Assembly: GCA_964437825.1 (NCBI GenBank)
Contig: CAYTIH010000061.1
Coordinates: 1 to 12,873 of the forward strand
Direction of reading: 5' to 3'
DNA: 12,873 bases
Origin: JBJFCE01 sp964437825
GTDB taxonomy: Bacteria; Bacillota; Clostridia; Lachnospirales; Lachnospiraceae
Part shown: one piece after another, positions 1 through 7,142 of the stretch
Position numbering within the stretch: the stretch's first letter is position 1
How the letters are laid out: each line of letters begins with the position of its first letter
Notes under the pieces: model-generated
Seen by the model: the letters and a program-made list of their open reading frames with translations, nothing else
Told to the model about the DNA's origin: nothing
Database searches by the model: none
Made by a program: the position numbers and the translations under genes

Positions 1-1
1 C

Positions 2-643
2 TGGATGCATAATGCATTCTTGAATATTGATAATAGGAAAATGAGTAAGTCGCTTGGCAATTTCTTTACCGTAAGAGAAATTTCCGAGAAATATGATTTG
101 CAGGTGCTTCGTTTCTTTATGCTGTCTGCGCATTACAGAAGTCCGCTTAATTTCAGTGCGGAGCTGATGGAAGCGGCAAAGAGCGGACTTGACAGAATTG
201 TTACCTGCGCTCAAAATCTGGCTTATTTGGGAAATAAGGCGCAGGCGCCTCTGACCGAGGAGGAGCAAAGGCTCATGGAGGAAGCAAAGCAGTATATCGT
301 CCGTTTTGATGAAGTGATGGATGATGATTTTAATACTGCGGATGCCATTTCCGTAGTCTTTGAACTTGTAAAATTTGCAAATTCCAATACATCGGAGAAA
401 TCCTCAAAAGAATTTGCAGACGCCCTGTACCGAGAGCTTTTTGAGCTTACCGATGTTCTGGGGCTGATCATTGAGAAAAAAGAAGAGATTCTCGATTCCG
501 AGATCGAACAGCTGATTGCAGAGCGTCAGACAGCAAGAAAGGAAAAGAATTTTGCCAGAGCGGATGAGATTCGCGCTGAGCTTTTGAAAAAAGGCATCGT
601 ATTAGAGGATACCCGAGAGGGAGTAAAATGGAAGAGAGCCTAA
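2..643 (+). CDS. cysS: Cysteinyl-tRNA synthetase, C-terminal part (5' end outside window)
   Basis: Class I aminoacyl-tRNA synthetase that charges tRNA-Cys in the cytoplasm. The reading frame is open from the first bases, so the gene begins upstream and only about 213 C-terminal residues are seen, against about 465 for the whole enzyme. The fragment opens with WMHNAFLNIDNRKMSKSLGN, which contains the class I KMSKS loop (bases 38-52) that binds ATP. It is followed by the helical DALR-type tRNA-binding region (around SAHYRSPLNFS) and a C-terminal tail with IAERQTARKEKNFARADEIR, characteristic of CysRS. The HIGH motif and zinc ligands lie outside the window. The last 16 bases overlap the start of mrnC, which suggests translational coupling. 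Confidence 0.97.
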   Translation, partial: WMHNAFLNIDNRKMSKSLGNFFTVREISEKYDLQVLRFFMLSAHYRSPLNFSAELMEAAKSGLDRIVTCAQNLAYLGNKAQAPLTEEEQRLMEEAKQYIVRFDEVMDDDFNTADAISVVFELVKFANSNTSEKSSKEFADALYRELFELTDVLGLIIEKKEEILDSEIEQLIAERQTARKEKNFARADEIRAELLKKGIVLEDTREGVKWKRA

Positions 644-1056
644 AGATATATTCCAAAATCAGGGAAGTATTTCAGATGGGAGAGGTGGATGTGAAAACAT
701 ATTCGCCTCTCACTCTTGCGTTTATCGGGGACTGTATTTTTGATTTGACGATTCGTTCCTATGTGGTTGCGCAGGGAAACCGGGGCGTGGAAAGTTTACA
801 TAAATCTAAAAGCCGGATTGTGAAGGCGTCTGCGCAGGCGCAGATGATAGATCGGATCTATGACAGACTGACACCCGAGGAACAGGAAGTTTACCGGCGC
901 GGGAGAAATGCAAAATCCCATACGGCAGCCAAAAATGCATCCGTGATAGATTATAGGAAAGCAACCGGATTGGAAGCGTTATGCGGATATCTGTATCTGC
1001 AGGATCAGCTGGAGCGGATTCTGGAGCTGATTAAGCTGGGACTTTCGCAGGAATGA
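628..1056 (+). CDS. mrnC: Mini-ribonuclease III (Mini-III)
   Basis: Small RNase III-like nuclease with a catalytic domain but no double-stranded RNA-binding domain. In Bacillus subtilis it matures 23S rRNA ends. At 142 residues it matches the family length of about 140. Visible hallmarks are the active-site stretch LAFIGDCIFDLTIRSYVV (residues 31-48), the basic segment around HKSKSRIVKASAQA, the RRGRNAKSHTAAKNAS loop, and the C-terminal TGLEALCGYLYL helix, which corresponds to the second acidic cluster of RNase III. The ATG lies inside the end of cysS, with GAGAGGGAG-type purine-rich sequence just upstream. The cysS-mrnC-rlmB order is the standard Firmicutes arrangement and supports the call. 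It was likely transcribed with both neighbours. Confidence 0.95.
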   Translation: MEESLKIYSKIREVFQMGEVDVKTYSPLTLAFIGDCIFDLTIRSYVVAQGNRGVESLHKSKSRIVKASAQAQMIDRIYDRLTPEEQEVYRRGRNAKSHTAAKNASVIDYRKATGLEALCGYLYLQDQLERILELIKLGLSQE

Positions 1057-1097
1057 AGCAATTTCATGATGTAAAAATAGTTTGAACGGAGAAGAAT

Positions 1098-1838
1098 ATG
1101 TCATATTCTGAATTTACGATAGAGGGCAGAAATGCGGTACTGGAAGCATACCGCTCCGGAAAAGTCATAGACAAGCTCTATATCCTGGACGGTTGTCAGG
1201 ACGGTTCTGTGCTGTCGATTAAAAGGGAAGCTAAAAAGCATGACACACAGGTTAAATTTGTGACAAAGGAACGCTTGGACCGGCTTTCGGAAACGGGAAA
1301 GCATCAGGGTGTCATTGCCGTAGCAGCGGCATATGAGTATGCGCAGGTGGATGATATCCTGCAGGCTGCAAGGGAAAAAGGGGAGGCACCGTTTCTTTTT
1401 CTGCTTGACAATATCGAGGACCCTCATAATCTCGGAGCAATCATTCGTACGGCGAATCTGGCGGGGGCGCATGGCGTCATTATTCCCAAGAACCGTGCAG
1501 TAGGATTGACGGCTGCGGTAGCAAGAACCTCAGCGGGCGCACTGAATTATACGCCGGTTGCCAAGGTTACGAATCTGGCAAAGACCATTGAGGAGCTGAA
1601 AAAAGAAGGGCTCTGGTTTGTCTGTGCGGATATGGGAGGAACGACCATGTATGACCTTGATCTCAAAGGTCCGATCGGCCTTGTGATTGGCAATGAAGGA
1701 GAGGGCGTGGGGCGTCTTGTGAAGGAAAAATGCGATTTTGTTGCGTCCATACCCATGAAGGGGGATATTGATTCGCTGAATGCATCCGTGGCGGCAGGCG
1801 TGCTGGCTTATGAAATCGTGAGACAGCGGATGCAGTAA
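1098..1838 (+). CDS. rlmB: 23S rRNA 2'-O-ribose methyltransferase, SpoU/TrmH family (RlmB type)
   Basis: SAM-dependent SPOUT methyltransferase predicted to methylate the 2'-OH of G2251 (E. coli numbering) in the 23S rRNA P-loop. Residues 1-75 are the substrate-binding domain (FTIEGRNAVLEAYRSGKVID start and TGKHQGVIA end). The catalytic domain carries the three SpoU motifs: NIEDPHNLGAIIRTA (105-119, conserved Arg117), GLVIGNEGEGV (194-204) and IPMKGDIDSLNASVAAGVLA (218-237). These build the trefoil knot that binds SAM. At 246 residues it matches RlmB/YacO. A GGAGAAG ribosome binding site precedes the ATG, 41 nt after mrnC. TrmH-family paralogues cannot be excluded by motifs alone, but the gene order favours RlmB. 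Confidence 0.92.
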   Translation: MSYSEFTIEGRNAVLEAYRSGKVIDKLYILDGCQDGSVLSIKREAKKHDTQVKFVTKERLDRLSETGKHQGVIAVAAAYEYAQVDDILQAAREKGEAPFLFLLDNIEDPHNLGAIIRTANLAGAHGVIIPKNRAVGLTAAVARTSAGALNYTPVAKVTNLAKTIEELKKEGLWFVCADMGGTTMYDLDLKGPIGLVIGNEGEGVGRLVKEKCDFVASIPMKGDIDSLNASVAAGVLAYEIVRQRMQ

Positions 1839-1870
1839 CGGGCATTGTACGGATTTGACAGGAGAGAGTC

Positions 1871-2509
1871 ATGTCGGAGGATTATAAGAACTATACGGAC
1901 GAGGAATTGATAGACCGCTTTCGGGACGGAGAATCGGACATCATTGATTATTTGATGGATAAGTACAAAAATCTGGTAAAAAGCAAGGCAAAGGCTATGT
2001 TTATTCTGGGCGCCGACAACGAGGATTTGATTCAGGAGGGGATGATCGGGCTGTTTAAAGCCGTACGGGATTATGACTGTGGCCGGGACGCCAGTTTTCA
2101 TACCTTTGCACAGCTTTGTATTGCCAGGCAGATGTATACGGCCGTGCAGGCCTCCGGCAGAAAAAAGCATGCACCGCTGAATTATTATATTTCTCTGTAT
2201 GCGCAGAAGGCGGATGCGGATGGTAAGGATACGGAAGGAGAGCTGTTGGATCATCTTGCATCGGAGGGCATTCACGGCAGAAATCCGGAGGAAATGCTGA
2301 TCGACAGGGAAAATGAGAGGGATTTGGAGTCGGCCATGGAAAGTGAGCTTAGTCCGTTTGAAAAACAGGTGCTGGATTTATGTATGACCGGTATGGGATA
2401 TACGGAGATTGCCAGAGTTCTTGGCAGAGAGCAAAAGGCCACGGATAACGCCATTCAGCGCATTAAGGGGAAGATACGCAGAATTCTGCACAGAAGCCAT
2501 CAGACTTAA
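1871..2509 (+). CDS. sigH: RNA polymerase sigma factor, SigH (Spo0H) family
   Basis: Sigma-70 family factor of 212 residues. In Bacillus and Clostridia, SigH drives transition-state and early sporulation genes. Region 2 is clear: the core-binding helix EDLIQEGMIGLFKAVRDYD (51-69) and the -10 recognition part FHTFAQLCIARQMYTAVQAS (76-95). Region 4 runs from LSPFEKQVLDL (160-170) through a helix-turn-helix to KATDNAIQRIKGKIRR (189-204). The DNAIQR signature is typical of SigH. There is no region 1.1 or region 3. An AGGAGAGAG ribosome binding site lies just before the ATG, 32 nt after rlmB. Position downstream of rlmB agrees with the Bacillus order, apart from the missing yacP/rae1. Whether this organism sporulates cannot be told from the window. 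Confidence 0.9.
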   Translation: MSEDYKNYTDEELIDRFRDGESDIIDYLMDKYKNLVKSKAKAMFILGADNEDLIQEGMIGLFKAVRDYDCGRDASFHTFAQLCIARQMYTAVQASGRKKHAPLNYYISLYAQKADADGKDTEGELLDHLASEGIHGRNPEEMLIDRENERDLESAMESELSPFEKQVLDLCMTGMGYTEIARVLGREQKATDNAIQRIKGKIRRILHRSHQT

Positions 2510-2531
2510 AGCTTTAGGAAGAACTAATCCG

Positions 2532-2582
2532 ATGAAACCAATGACAAGGGGCGCAGGCTTTGAGAAAAGAGGAACACAATGA
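2532..2582 (+). CDS. Possible 16-codon leader ORF coupled to the MATE gene
   Basis: A short frame, ATG to TGA, encodes MKPMTRGAGFEKRGTQ. It has an AGGAAGA ribosome-binding-like sequence about 10 nt upstream. Its stop overlaps the MATE start as ATGA (2579-2582), the geometry of translational coupling. It fills most of the 69-nt gap between sigH and the MATE gene. No known peptide is recognised. It may be a leader peptide or simply chance, since short frames are common. Confidence 0.25.
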   Translation: MKPMTRGAGFEKRGTQ

Positions 2583-3976
2583 TTGGAAAGACGAGGAAGA
2601 ATCGGAAAAACCTGTTCTATGACAGCACAAAGATAGATCGACAGCATCTGATGTTTAGCAATCGTGCGCTATGGGCGCTTCTTGTACCGATTATGCTGGA
2701 ACAGCTTTTGAATTCCCTGATGGGTATGGTGGACACCATGATGGTCAGCAATGTGGGAAGTGAAGCGATTTCGGCGGTTTCCCTTGTGGATTCCATCAAT
2801 AATCTGCTGATTCAGATTTTTTCCGCGTTGGCAGCAGGCGCCGCTATCGTTTGCTCGCAGTATCTCGGGAAAAAGGATAAGGAGGGTGCAAACCAGGCAG
2901 CCAGACAGGTGTTTTTAAGCGTTTTGGTAATTTCCGTGTTGGTTACTCTGCTCTGCGTATTGTTTCGAAGACCGCTTTTGTCCTTGATATTCGGAAAAGT
3001 CGAACCCGGAGTTATGAAGAATTCTCTGGATTATTTTTTGCTGACGGCATTATCCTATCCGTTTATTGCGTTATTCAGTGCTGGCTCTGCTTTTTACAGG
3101 GCAGGAGGTAATTCCCGGTTTCCGATGGTAGTATCGATTATTTCTAATTTTGTCAACATTGCCGGCAATGCGGTTTTTATTTTCGGAATGAATATGGGGG
3201 TAACCGGCGCTGCACTTTCTACGCTGCTCTCCAGAGTTTTATGTATGATCGTGGTATTGATCGGCTTATATATGCCAAAGCAGGACATTGTTTTGAATCA
3301 TTATCTGCGGATCAGACCGGACCTTCATTTGATTTGGGTTGTTTTGGCAATCGGTGTTCCTTCAGGAATTGAAAACGGAATGTTTCAGTTCGGTAAGCTG
3401 GCAATTCAGTCCACGGTTTCTACCATGGGGACGACGGCGATTGCTGCGCAGGCCATGACGATTATCCTGGAATTGCTAAACGGAATCGCGGCGATAGGCA
3501 TCGGCATCGGGCTTATGACGGTTGTAGGACAATGTATTGGCGCCGGACGCAGGGAGGAGGCCAAATATTATATCGTGAAATTGACGGGTTATGCGGAAAT
3601 TATGCTTGCGATAAGCTGTATTTTGGTTCTGGCGATTACAAAGCCCGTGACCCTGCTTGCGGGAATGGATGCGCAAAGCGCCCGGATGTGCTTTGAGATG
3701 ATGATTGCGATAACCATAGTCAAGCCGGTAACCTGGGTTCTGTCATTTATACCCGGCTACGGCATGCGGGCAGCGGGAGATGTGAAGTTCTCCATGCTGG
3801 TGTCGACTGCCACTATGTGGCTGTGCAGGGTCGCTTTGTGCATTTATCTGGCAAAAGTCTGGCATTTCGGTCCTATGGCGGTCTGGATCGGTATGTTTGC
3901 GGACTGGACGGTCAGAAGTGTGATTTTTGCATGGAGATTTTTAAGCGGTAAATGGCTTTCAAAGAACGTCATTTGA
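2579..3976 (+). CDS. MATE family multidrug/cation exporter
   Basis: Inner-membrane antiporter of the MATE family, which exports organic cations or other small molecules using Na+ or H+ gradients. The 465 residues give about 12 hydrophobic helices in two homologous halves of six, the usual MATE length and layout. Family features include WALLVPIMLEQLLNSLMGMV near residues 32-51, MVDTMMVSNVGSEAISAVSL after it, the stretch AGAAIVCSQYLGKKDKEGA at the end of helix 2, and the second-half segment IGIGLMTVVGQCIGAGRREE, which mirrors it. The start ATG follows a GAGG ribosome binding site and overlaps the possible leader ORF. Substrate cannot be assigned. It follows sigH by 69 nt on the same strand, so read-through is possible, and it overlaps no neighbour once the next gene's start is set at 4015. 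Confidence 0.95.
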   Translation: MIGKTRKNRKNLFYDSTKIDRQHLMFSNRALWALLVPIMLEQLLNSLMGMVDTMMVSNVGSEAISAVSLVDSINNLLIQIFSALAAGAAIVCSQYLGKKDKEGANQAARQVFLSVLVISVLVTLLCVLFRRPLLSLIFGKVEPGVMKNSLDYFLLTALSYPFIALFSAGSAFYRAGGNSRFPMVVSIISNFVNIAGNAVFIFGMNMGVTGAALSTLLSRVLCMIVVLIGLYMPKQDIVLNHYLRIRPDLHLIWVVLAIGVPSGIENGMFQFGKLAIQSTVSTMGTTAIAAQAMTIILELLNGIAAIGIGIGLMTVVGQCIGAGRREEAKYYIVKLTGYAEIMLAISCILVLAITKPVTLLAGMDAQSARMCFEMMIAITIVKPVTWVLSFIPGYGMRAAGDVKFSMLVSTATMWLCRVALCIYLAKVWHFGPMAVWIGMFADWTVRSVIFAWRFLSGKWLSKNVI

Positions 3977-4014
3977 GCCTATTATACCTAAAGCAGGAAG
4001 GGAGCTGCGTACGC

Positions 4015-4590
4015 ATGGAAGGATATGAGCCGGGGCAGGAATGCTCCGTATGCAGGGGAAAGTGCTGCAGGGACAAAGGATGCTCGCTTTCGCCCGAAGA
4101 TATGAATAGGGAGCTATTGCGAAAGCCCGAAGAAGGGGCGGATGCTGCAATTATACAAAGCGCAAATGAGATCGGCTTTTCTAAGCTGAGGGAGGAGCTG
4201 CTCGCTCTGCTGACCGATTCGGAGCGGGGACTTTATACCATAGACTATTTCAGTGAACCGGAAGGCCCTTGCTTTTATTTAAGAATGCGCCATAAATGCT
4301 ATACCTTTATCGGGGCGGACGCTATGGGAGAATGTGTGGCCCTGACTGAGAAGGGGTGTATCCTTTCTGAGGACAGACGCCCCAAGGGCGGACGCTTTCT
4401 GGAAAGCAAGGCAAGCGGGCAGTGCGTTCAGCACTATACCAGAGCCATGATGTGTGAGGAATGGAAGCCCTATCAGGAGGTTCTCGGGTCTATTTGGAAT
4501 GAGTATTATCCGAAGATGAAGCAGGACGGCACCTTTGACCGCTGCGATGACGCTTATTTTGCATGGATGAAGGCGCAAAGAGAAGGATAA
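4015..4590 (+). CDS. YkgJ-type cysteine-cluster (zinc/iron-chelating) protein
   Basis: Predicted soluble metal-binding protein of 191 residues with 12 cysteines. The N-terminus has a CxxCxxxCC cluster followed by another Cys (C10, C13, C17, C18, C23). Later ligands lie at C86, C95, C107 and C115 (GECVALTEKGCILSEDRRP, the typical C-x-L-x-x-x-x-C-x-x-x-x-x-RP layout), C137 and C147, with C177 near the end. The pattern matches the CxxCxxxCC family (YkgJ), whose function is largely unknown. The longer frame starts at 3952 inside the MATE gene. I chose 4015 because AGGAAGGGAG (3995-4004) precedes it and the added 21 residues look unrelated to the family. The stop codon overlaps a possible tiny ORF as TAATG. 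Confidence 0.8.
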   Translation: MEGYEPGQECSVCRGKCCRDKGCSLSPEDMNRELLRKPEEGADAAIIQSANEIGFSKLREELLALLTDSERGLYTIDYFSEPEGPCFYLRMRHKCYTFIGADAMGECVALTEKGCILSEDRRPKGGRFLESKASGQCVQHYTRAMMCEEWKPYQEVLGSIWNEYYPKMKQDGTFDRCDDAYFAWMKAQREG

Positions 4591-4685
4591 TGGAAAATGG
4601 CGATACACCGGCGGGGGCGGACAGTCCGGGAGGGATGAGTGAAACAGAAAAATTAAGTAGTAAGTTTCCGGCGGCTCTGTTATAA
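4590..4685 (+). CDS. Possible 31-codon ORF overlapping the next promoter
   Basis: A frame from ATG at 4590 to TAA at 4685 shares one base with the stop of the cysteine-cluster gene (TAATG), with AGAAGG three bases before it. The peptide begins MENGDTPAGADSP and ends KLSSKFPAALL. It is Gly/Ala/Ser/Pro-rich and resembles nothing I know. Its last codons run through the TATAAT box of the downstream gene. The coupling geometry is suggestive, but the spacing of the ribosome site is short and the frame may be chance. Confidence 0.2.
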   Translation: MENGDTPAGADSPGGMSETEKLSSKFPAALL

Positions 4686-4686
4686 T
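4678..4686 (+). promoter_or_regulatory. Extended -10 promoter of the HD-GYP/GGDEF gene
   Basis: TGTTATAAT fits the extended -10 consensus TGnTATAAT perfectly. A 17-bp spacer points to TAGTAA (4658-4663) as a poor -35, as is usual for extended -10 promoters. Transcription would start near 4693, leaving a leader of about 28 nt with an AAAGGGGAA ribosome binding site before the GTG at 4721. No riboswitch fits in so short a leader. Confidence 0.55.
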
Positions 4687-4720
4687 GAAGGTATCATTCA
4701 TGTGAAAAAGGGGAATCATC

Positions 4721-6874
4721 GTGAATTCACAAGTACATAAGATTAACCGGAATTTAATTATGGGATGGCTGCTTATTGTTGTAGTACTGTTTGCTTCCTA
4801 TTGCGGGGAAGTCATCAAAGGGGAAAGAACGGTTTCCTATCTTCTGGTATTTATGCTGATAACAGCGGCTCCGGCATTTTTCTGTCTGTATTTGTACCTC
4901 AAAAAGCCGGATATGGTGAAGCTTCGCTATGTAATTGCAGCGGGGTATTTCCTGATGTATCTGTTCGGCATGATGACGGGAAGCACCAGTATGGTATTCA
5001 GCTATATTCTGCCCATGCTGTCATTGCTGGTTCTATATCATCAGCCGAGACTGATTCTGTTTACGGGAATCTCCTCCATGCTCATCAATATCATATCTAT
5101 TGTGATCAAATTCCGCACAGGAGAAATGACAATTGCAAACAGTAAGGACGGAGAAATACAGCTTGCATTGCTGTTTCTTTGCTTTGCCGGTTCCTATATG
5201 GCAACCAGATTTTATGATGAGATCATCGACCAGAATCTTGCCAATTTGAAGATGCTGGATGAAAAGAACAGTCAAATCCAGAAAATGACGCTGCAGATGA
5301 TTACTACCATAGCCAATACCATTGACGCGAAGGATGAATATACAGAGGGGCATTCCAGAAGAGTTTCAGAGTATTCTGCGGCGATTGCCGGAGAGCTGGG
5401 ACTTTCGCAGCAGGAAATACAGGACATCCGCTCGATGGCGCTGCTGCATGATATCGGAAAAATCGGAATACCGGATTCCGTGCTGAATAAACCGGGTAAG
5501 CTGACTGAGGAAGAATATCATTTAATGAAGCAGCATACGGTAATCGGCGGTGAGATTTTGAAAGATATCGGTATAATACCCGGAATCGACGTCGGTGCCA
5601 AATATCATCATGAGCGTTATGACGGTACGGGCTATCCCGAAGGACTGCGCGCAGAGGAAATCCCTTTTGTCGCGCGCATTATTGCTGTTGCGGATGCGTA
5701 TGATGCCATGACCAGTAACAGGGTTTACCGGAATCATTTGAGCGAAGAAAAGGTGTTAAAGGAGCTTAAGGATGGCTGCGGAACACAATTTGATCCGGTT
5801 GTGCTCAAGGCTATGCTTGGGCTGATTGAAAAAAAACAGCTGAAGAAACTCAGTCCCGATGATACGGCAAAGCAAAGTACGAATGATGTCACAGGCGTTC
5901 TGAAGCTGGTTATGGAAAAGCGTGAGGAGCAGTTCGCAGAACGGATGAAGTTTGATGATCTGACGCATACATATAACCGAAGCTATGGCGAAAAGCTGAT
6001 TATTGAAGCAATGGAGCAGGGAAAGGGATGCCTGATGCTGTTTGATCTGGATCATTTCCGGGTTGTGAATGATGCTTCGGGATTTGTGACCGGAGATATC
6101 TTTTTAAAGGTTGTTGCACAGTGCATCCGTCATATGAGTAATGACAGAATCATATCCAGGTATGGGGGCGATGAGTTCGTAGTATTCTTTAAGGATATCA
6201 CAACCGAAATCGAGGCTGTTCATGCTATGGATTGCTTTATGGATGAGATACGCGCCGAGGTGAGAGAGCGTAAAGCGCTGGAGGGACTTTCCGTGTCGGC
6301 AGGCATTGCGCTTTGCAATAAAAGGACGGAATCGCTGAACGATTTGCTGTTAAGAGCGGATAAGGCGCTTTATGTCGCCAAGCAGCAGGGAGGCGGAAAA
6401 TATTATTTCCATCATCAGGAGATTGAGCCTGTGGAGAGCGGAAAATTTTCCCGGATGGATTTGAATCGGTTGGTTGAACTGATCAAGAATAAAGGCAGCT
6501 ATCAGGGAGCCTTTCAGATCAATTATGCTGAATTCAGCAGGATTTATGAGTTGATCAGAAAGATTGCGGACAGAAATGAACAGACAATCCAGATCCTGAT
6601 GTTTACGGTGCTTCCCGATGACGGTATTGAAGTAAGCGTGGAAGAAAGAGAAAGAGTCATGGAGCTTCTGGAACGTGCGATTATTGCATCCGTGCGTGGG
6701 ATCGATGTCACAACAAGATACAGCAGAACCCAGAGAATTGTCCTGTTGATGAATTTAGATGAGGTGCATATTCATCTGGTTACCAACCGTATTATGAAAG
6801 AGTTCTACAAGATGTATGACAAGAAAGAACTCAGTGTGTATTATGATGTGGCGGATTTGGGACAGATAGATTAG
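4721..6874 (+). CDS. Membrane HD-GYP + GGDEF cyclic-di-GMP protein with a degenerate third cyclic-di-GMP-type domain
   Basis: Membrane signalling protein of 717 residues, started by GTG after AAAGGGGAA. Six hydrophobic helices (about 11-30, 38-60, 66-87, 91-107, 109-131, 146-169) form a sensor of unknown ligand, followed by a short coiled linker. The HD-GYP domain (about 190-370) is intact: HD at 233-234 in LLHDIGKIGIPD, HH at 296-297, and HHERYDGTGYPEGL with GYP at 304-306. These are metal and substrate residues of a cyclic-di-GMP phosphodiesterase. The GGDEF domain (about 400-565) has FDLDHFRVVND and the exact GGDEF at 482-486, so it may be an active cyclase. The I-site position reads SNDR instead of RxxD. 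Residues about 570-717 look like a second GGDEF fold with SRTQR in place of GGDEF (668-672) but with R659-x-x-D662 at the I-site spacing. Family knowledge gives the two opposed activities; net direction is unknown. Confidence 0.93.
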   Translation: MNSQVHKINRNLIMGWLLIVVVLFASYCGEVIKGERTVSYLLVFMLITAAPAFFCLYLYLKKPDMVKLRYVIAAGYFLMYLFGMMTGSTSMVFSYILPMLSLLVLYHQPRLILFTGISSMLINIISIVIKFRTGEMTIANSKDGEIQLALLFLCFAGSYMATRFYDEIIDQNLANLKMLDEKNSQIQKMTLQMITTIANTIDAKDEYTEGHSRRVSEYSAAIAGELGLSQQEIQDIRSMALLHDIGKIGIPDSVLNKPGKLTEEEYHLMKQHTVIGGEILKDIGIIPGIDVGAKYHHERYDGTGYPEGLRAEEIPFVARIIAVADAYDAMTSNRVYRNHLSEEKVLKELKDGCGTQFDPVVLKAMLGLIEKKQLKKLSPDDTAKQSTNDVTGVLKLVMEKREEQFAERMKFDDLTHTYNRSYGEKLIIEAMEQGKGCLMLFDLDHFRVVNDASGFVTGDIFLKVVAQCIRHMSNDRIISRYGGDEFVVFFKDITTEIEAVHAMDCFMDEIRAEVRERKALEGLSVSAGIALCNKRTESLNDLLLRADKALYVAKQQGGGKYYFHHQEIEPVESGKFSRMDLNRLVELIKNKGSYQGAFQINYAEFSRIYELIRKIADRNEQTIQILMFTVLPDDGIEVSVEERERVMELLERAIIASVRGIDVTTRYSRTQRIVLLMNLDEVHIHLVTNRIMKEFYKMYDKKELSVYYDVADLGQID

Positions 6875-6945
6875 CATCCTCGCTGCAAACGAAGTTATGA
6901 ATAGGTAAAAAAGAATTTCTGAATGGGAAAGGAAATGCCCGAGCA

Positions 6946-6998
6946 TATTCTGAAATATTATTCGGAAATCACAAAATACTATTCGGGAATCACAAAAT
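6946..6998 (+). repeat. 21-bp-period direct repeat upstream of the tRNA-Thr promoter
   Basis: TATTCGGAAATCACAAAAT at 6959-6977 recurs with one mismatch at 6980-6998, a 21-bp period or two DNA helix turns. A shorter relative, TATTCTGAAAT, sits at 6946-6956. The second copy ends 6 bp before the -35 box of the tRNA promoter. The position suits an activator, repressor or UP-element-like site. The rest of the 190-base gap after the HD-GYP gene (6875-6945) shows no clear terminator. Confidence 0.7.
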
Positions 6999-7004
6999 TT
7001 GGAA

Positions 7005-7034
7005 TTGACAAGCATGTACCATGTATGATAATAT
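7005..7034 (+). promoter_or_regulatory. Promoter of the tRNA-Thr gene
   Basis: A perfect -35, TTGACA (7005-7010), is followed by an AT-rich -10 region. The best fit is GATAAT (7027-7032) at 16-bp spacing, with TAATAT (7029-7034) at 18 bp as the alternative. Transcription would start about 7040, some 25 nt before the tRNA 5' end, as expected of a stable RNA promoter. Confidence 0.75.
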
Positions 7035-7065
7035 AGCTCTCGGTGGCAACGATAAGTTGTGCTAA

Positions 7066-7138
7066 GCTGTCTTGGCTCAGTTGGTAGAGCGTCGCCTTGG
7101 TAAGGCGGAGGTCGGCGGTTCGAATCCGCTAGACAGCT
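7066..7138 (+). tRNA. tRNA-Thr, anticodon GGT
   Basis: A complete 73-nt cloverleaf can be drawn by eye. Acceptor arms are GCTGTCT and AGACAGC with discriminator T. The D stem is GCTC/GAGC with loop AGTTGGTA. The anticodon stem is TCGCC/GGCGG around loop TTGGTAA. The variable loop is AGGTC, and the T arm is GGCGG-TTCGAAT-CCGCT. The anticodon GGT is at 7099-7101, reading ACC and ACU (Thr). Position 37 is A, preceded by U36, which is the site of t6A. The 3' CCA is not encoded and must be added by a nucleotidyltransferase. The next gene, trmO, encodes the enzyme that acts on this position in E. coli. Confidence 0.97.
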
Positions 7139-7142
7139 TTGA

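Noticed and set aside
3952..4014. In-frame upstream start for the cysteine-cluster gene, overlapping the MATE gene
   Set aside because: It has no ribosome binding site. The start at 4015 has AGGAAGGGAG at good spacing, and the protein then begins close to the first cysteine cluster as expected.
4686..4720. Possible cyclic-di-GMP riboswitch before the HD-GYP/GGDEF gene
   Set aside because: The predicted leader is about 28 nt, far too short for either known class of cyclic-di-GMP aptamer.
6906..6950. Possible terminator after the HD-GYP/GGDEF gene (GGG/CCC and AGAAT/ATTCT pairs)
   Set aside because: Pairs are few and interrupted, and no T-tract follows.
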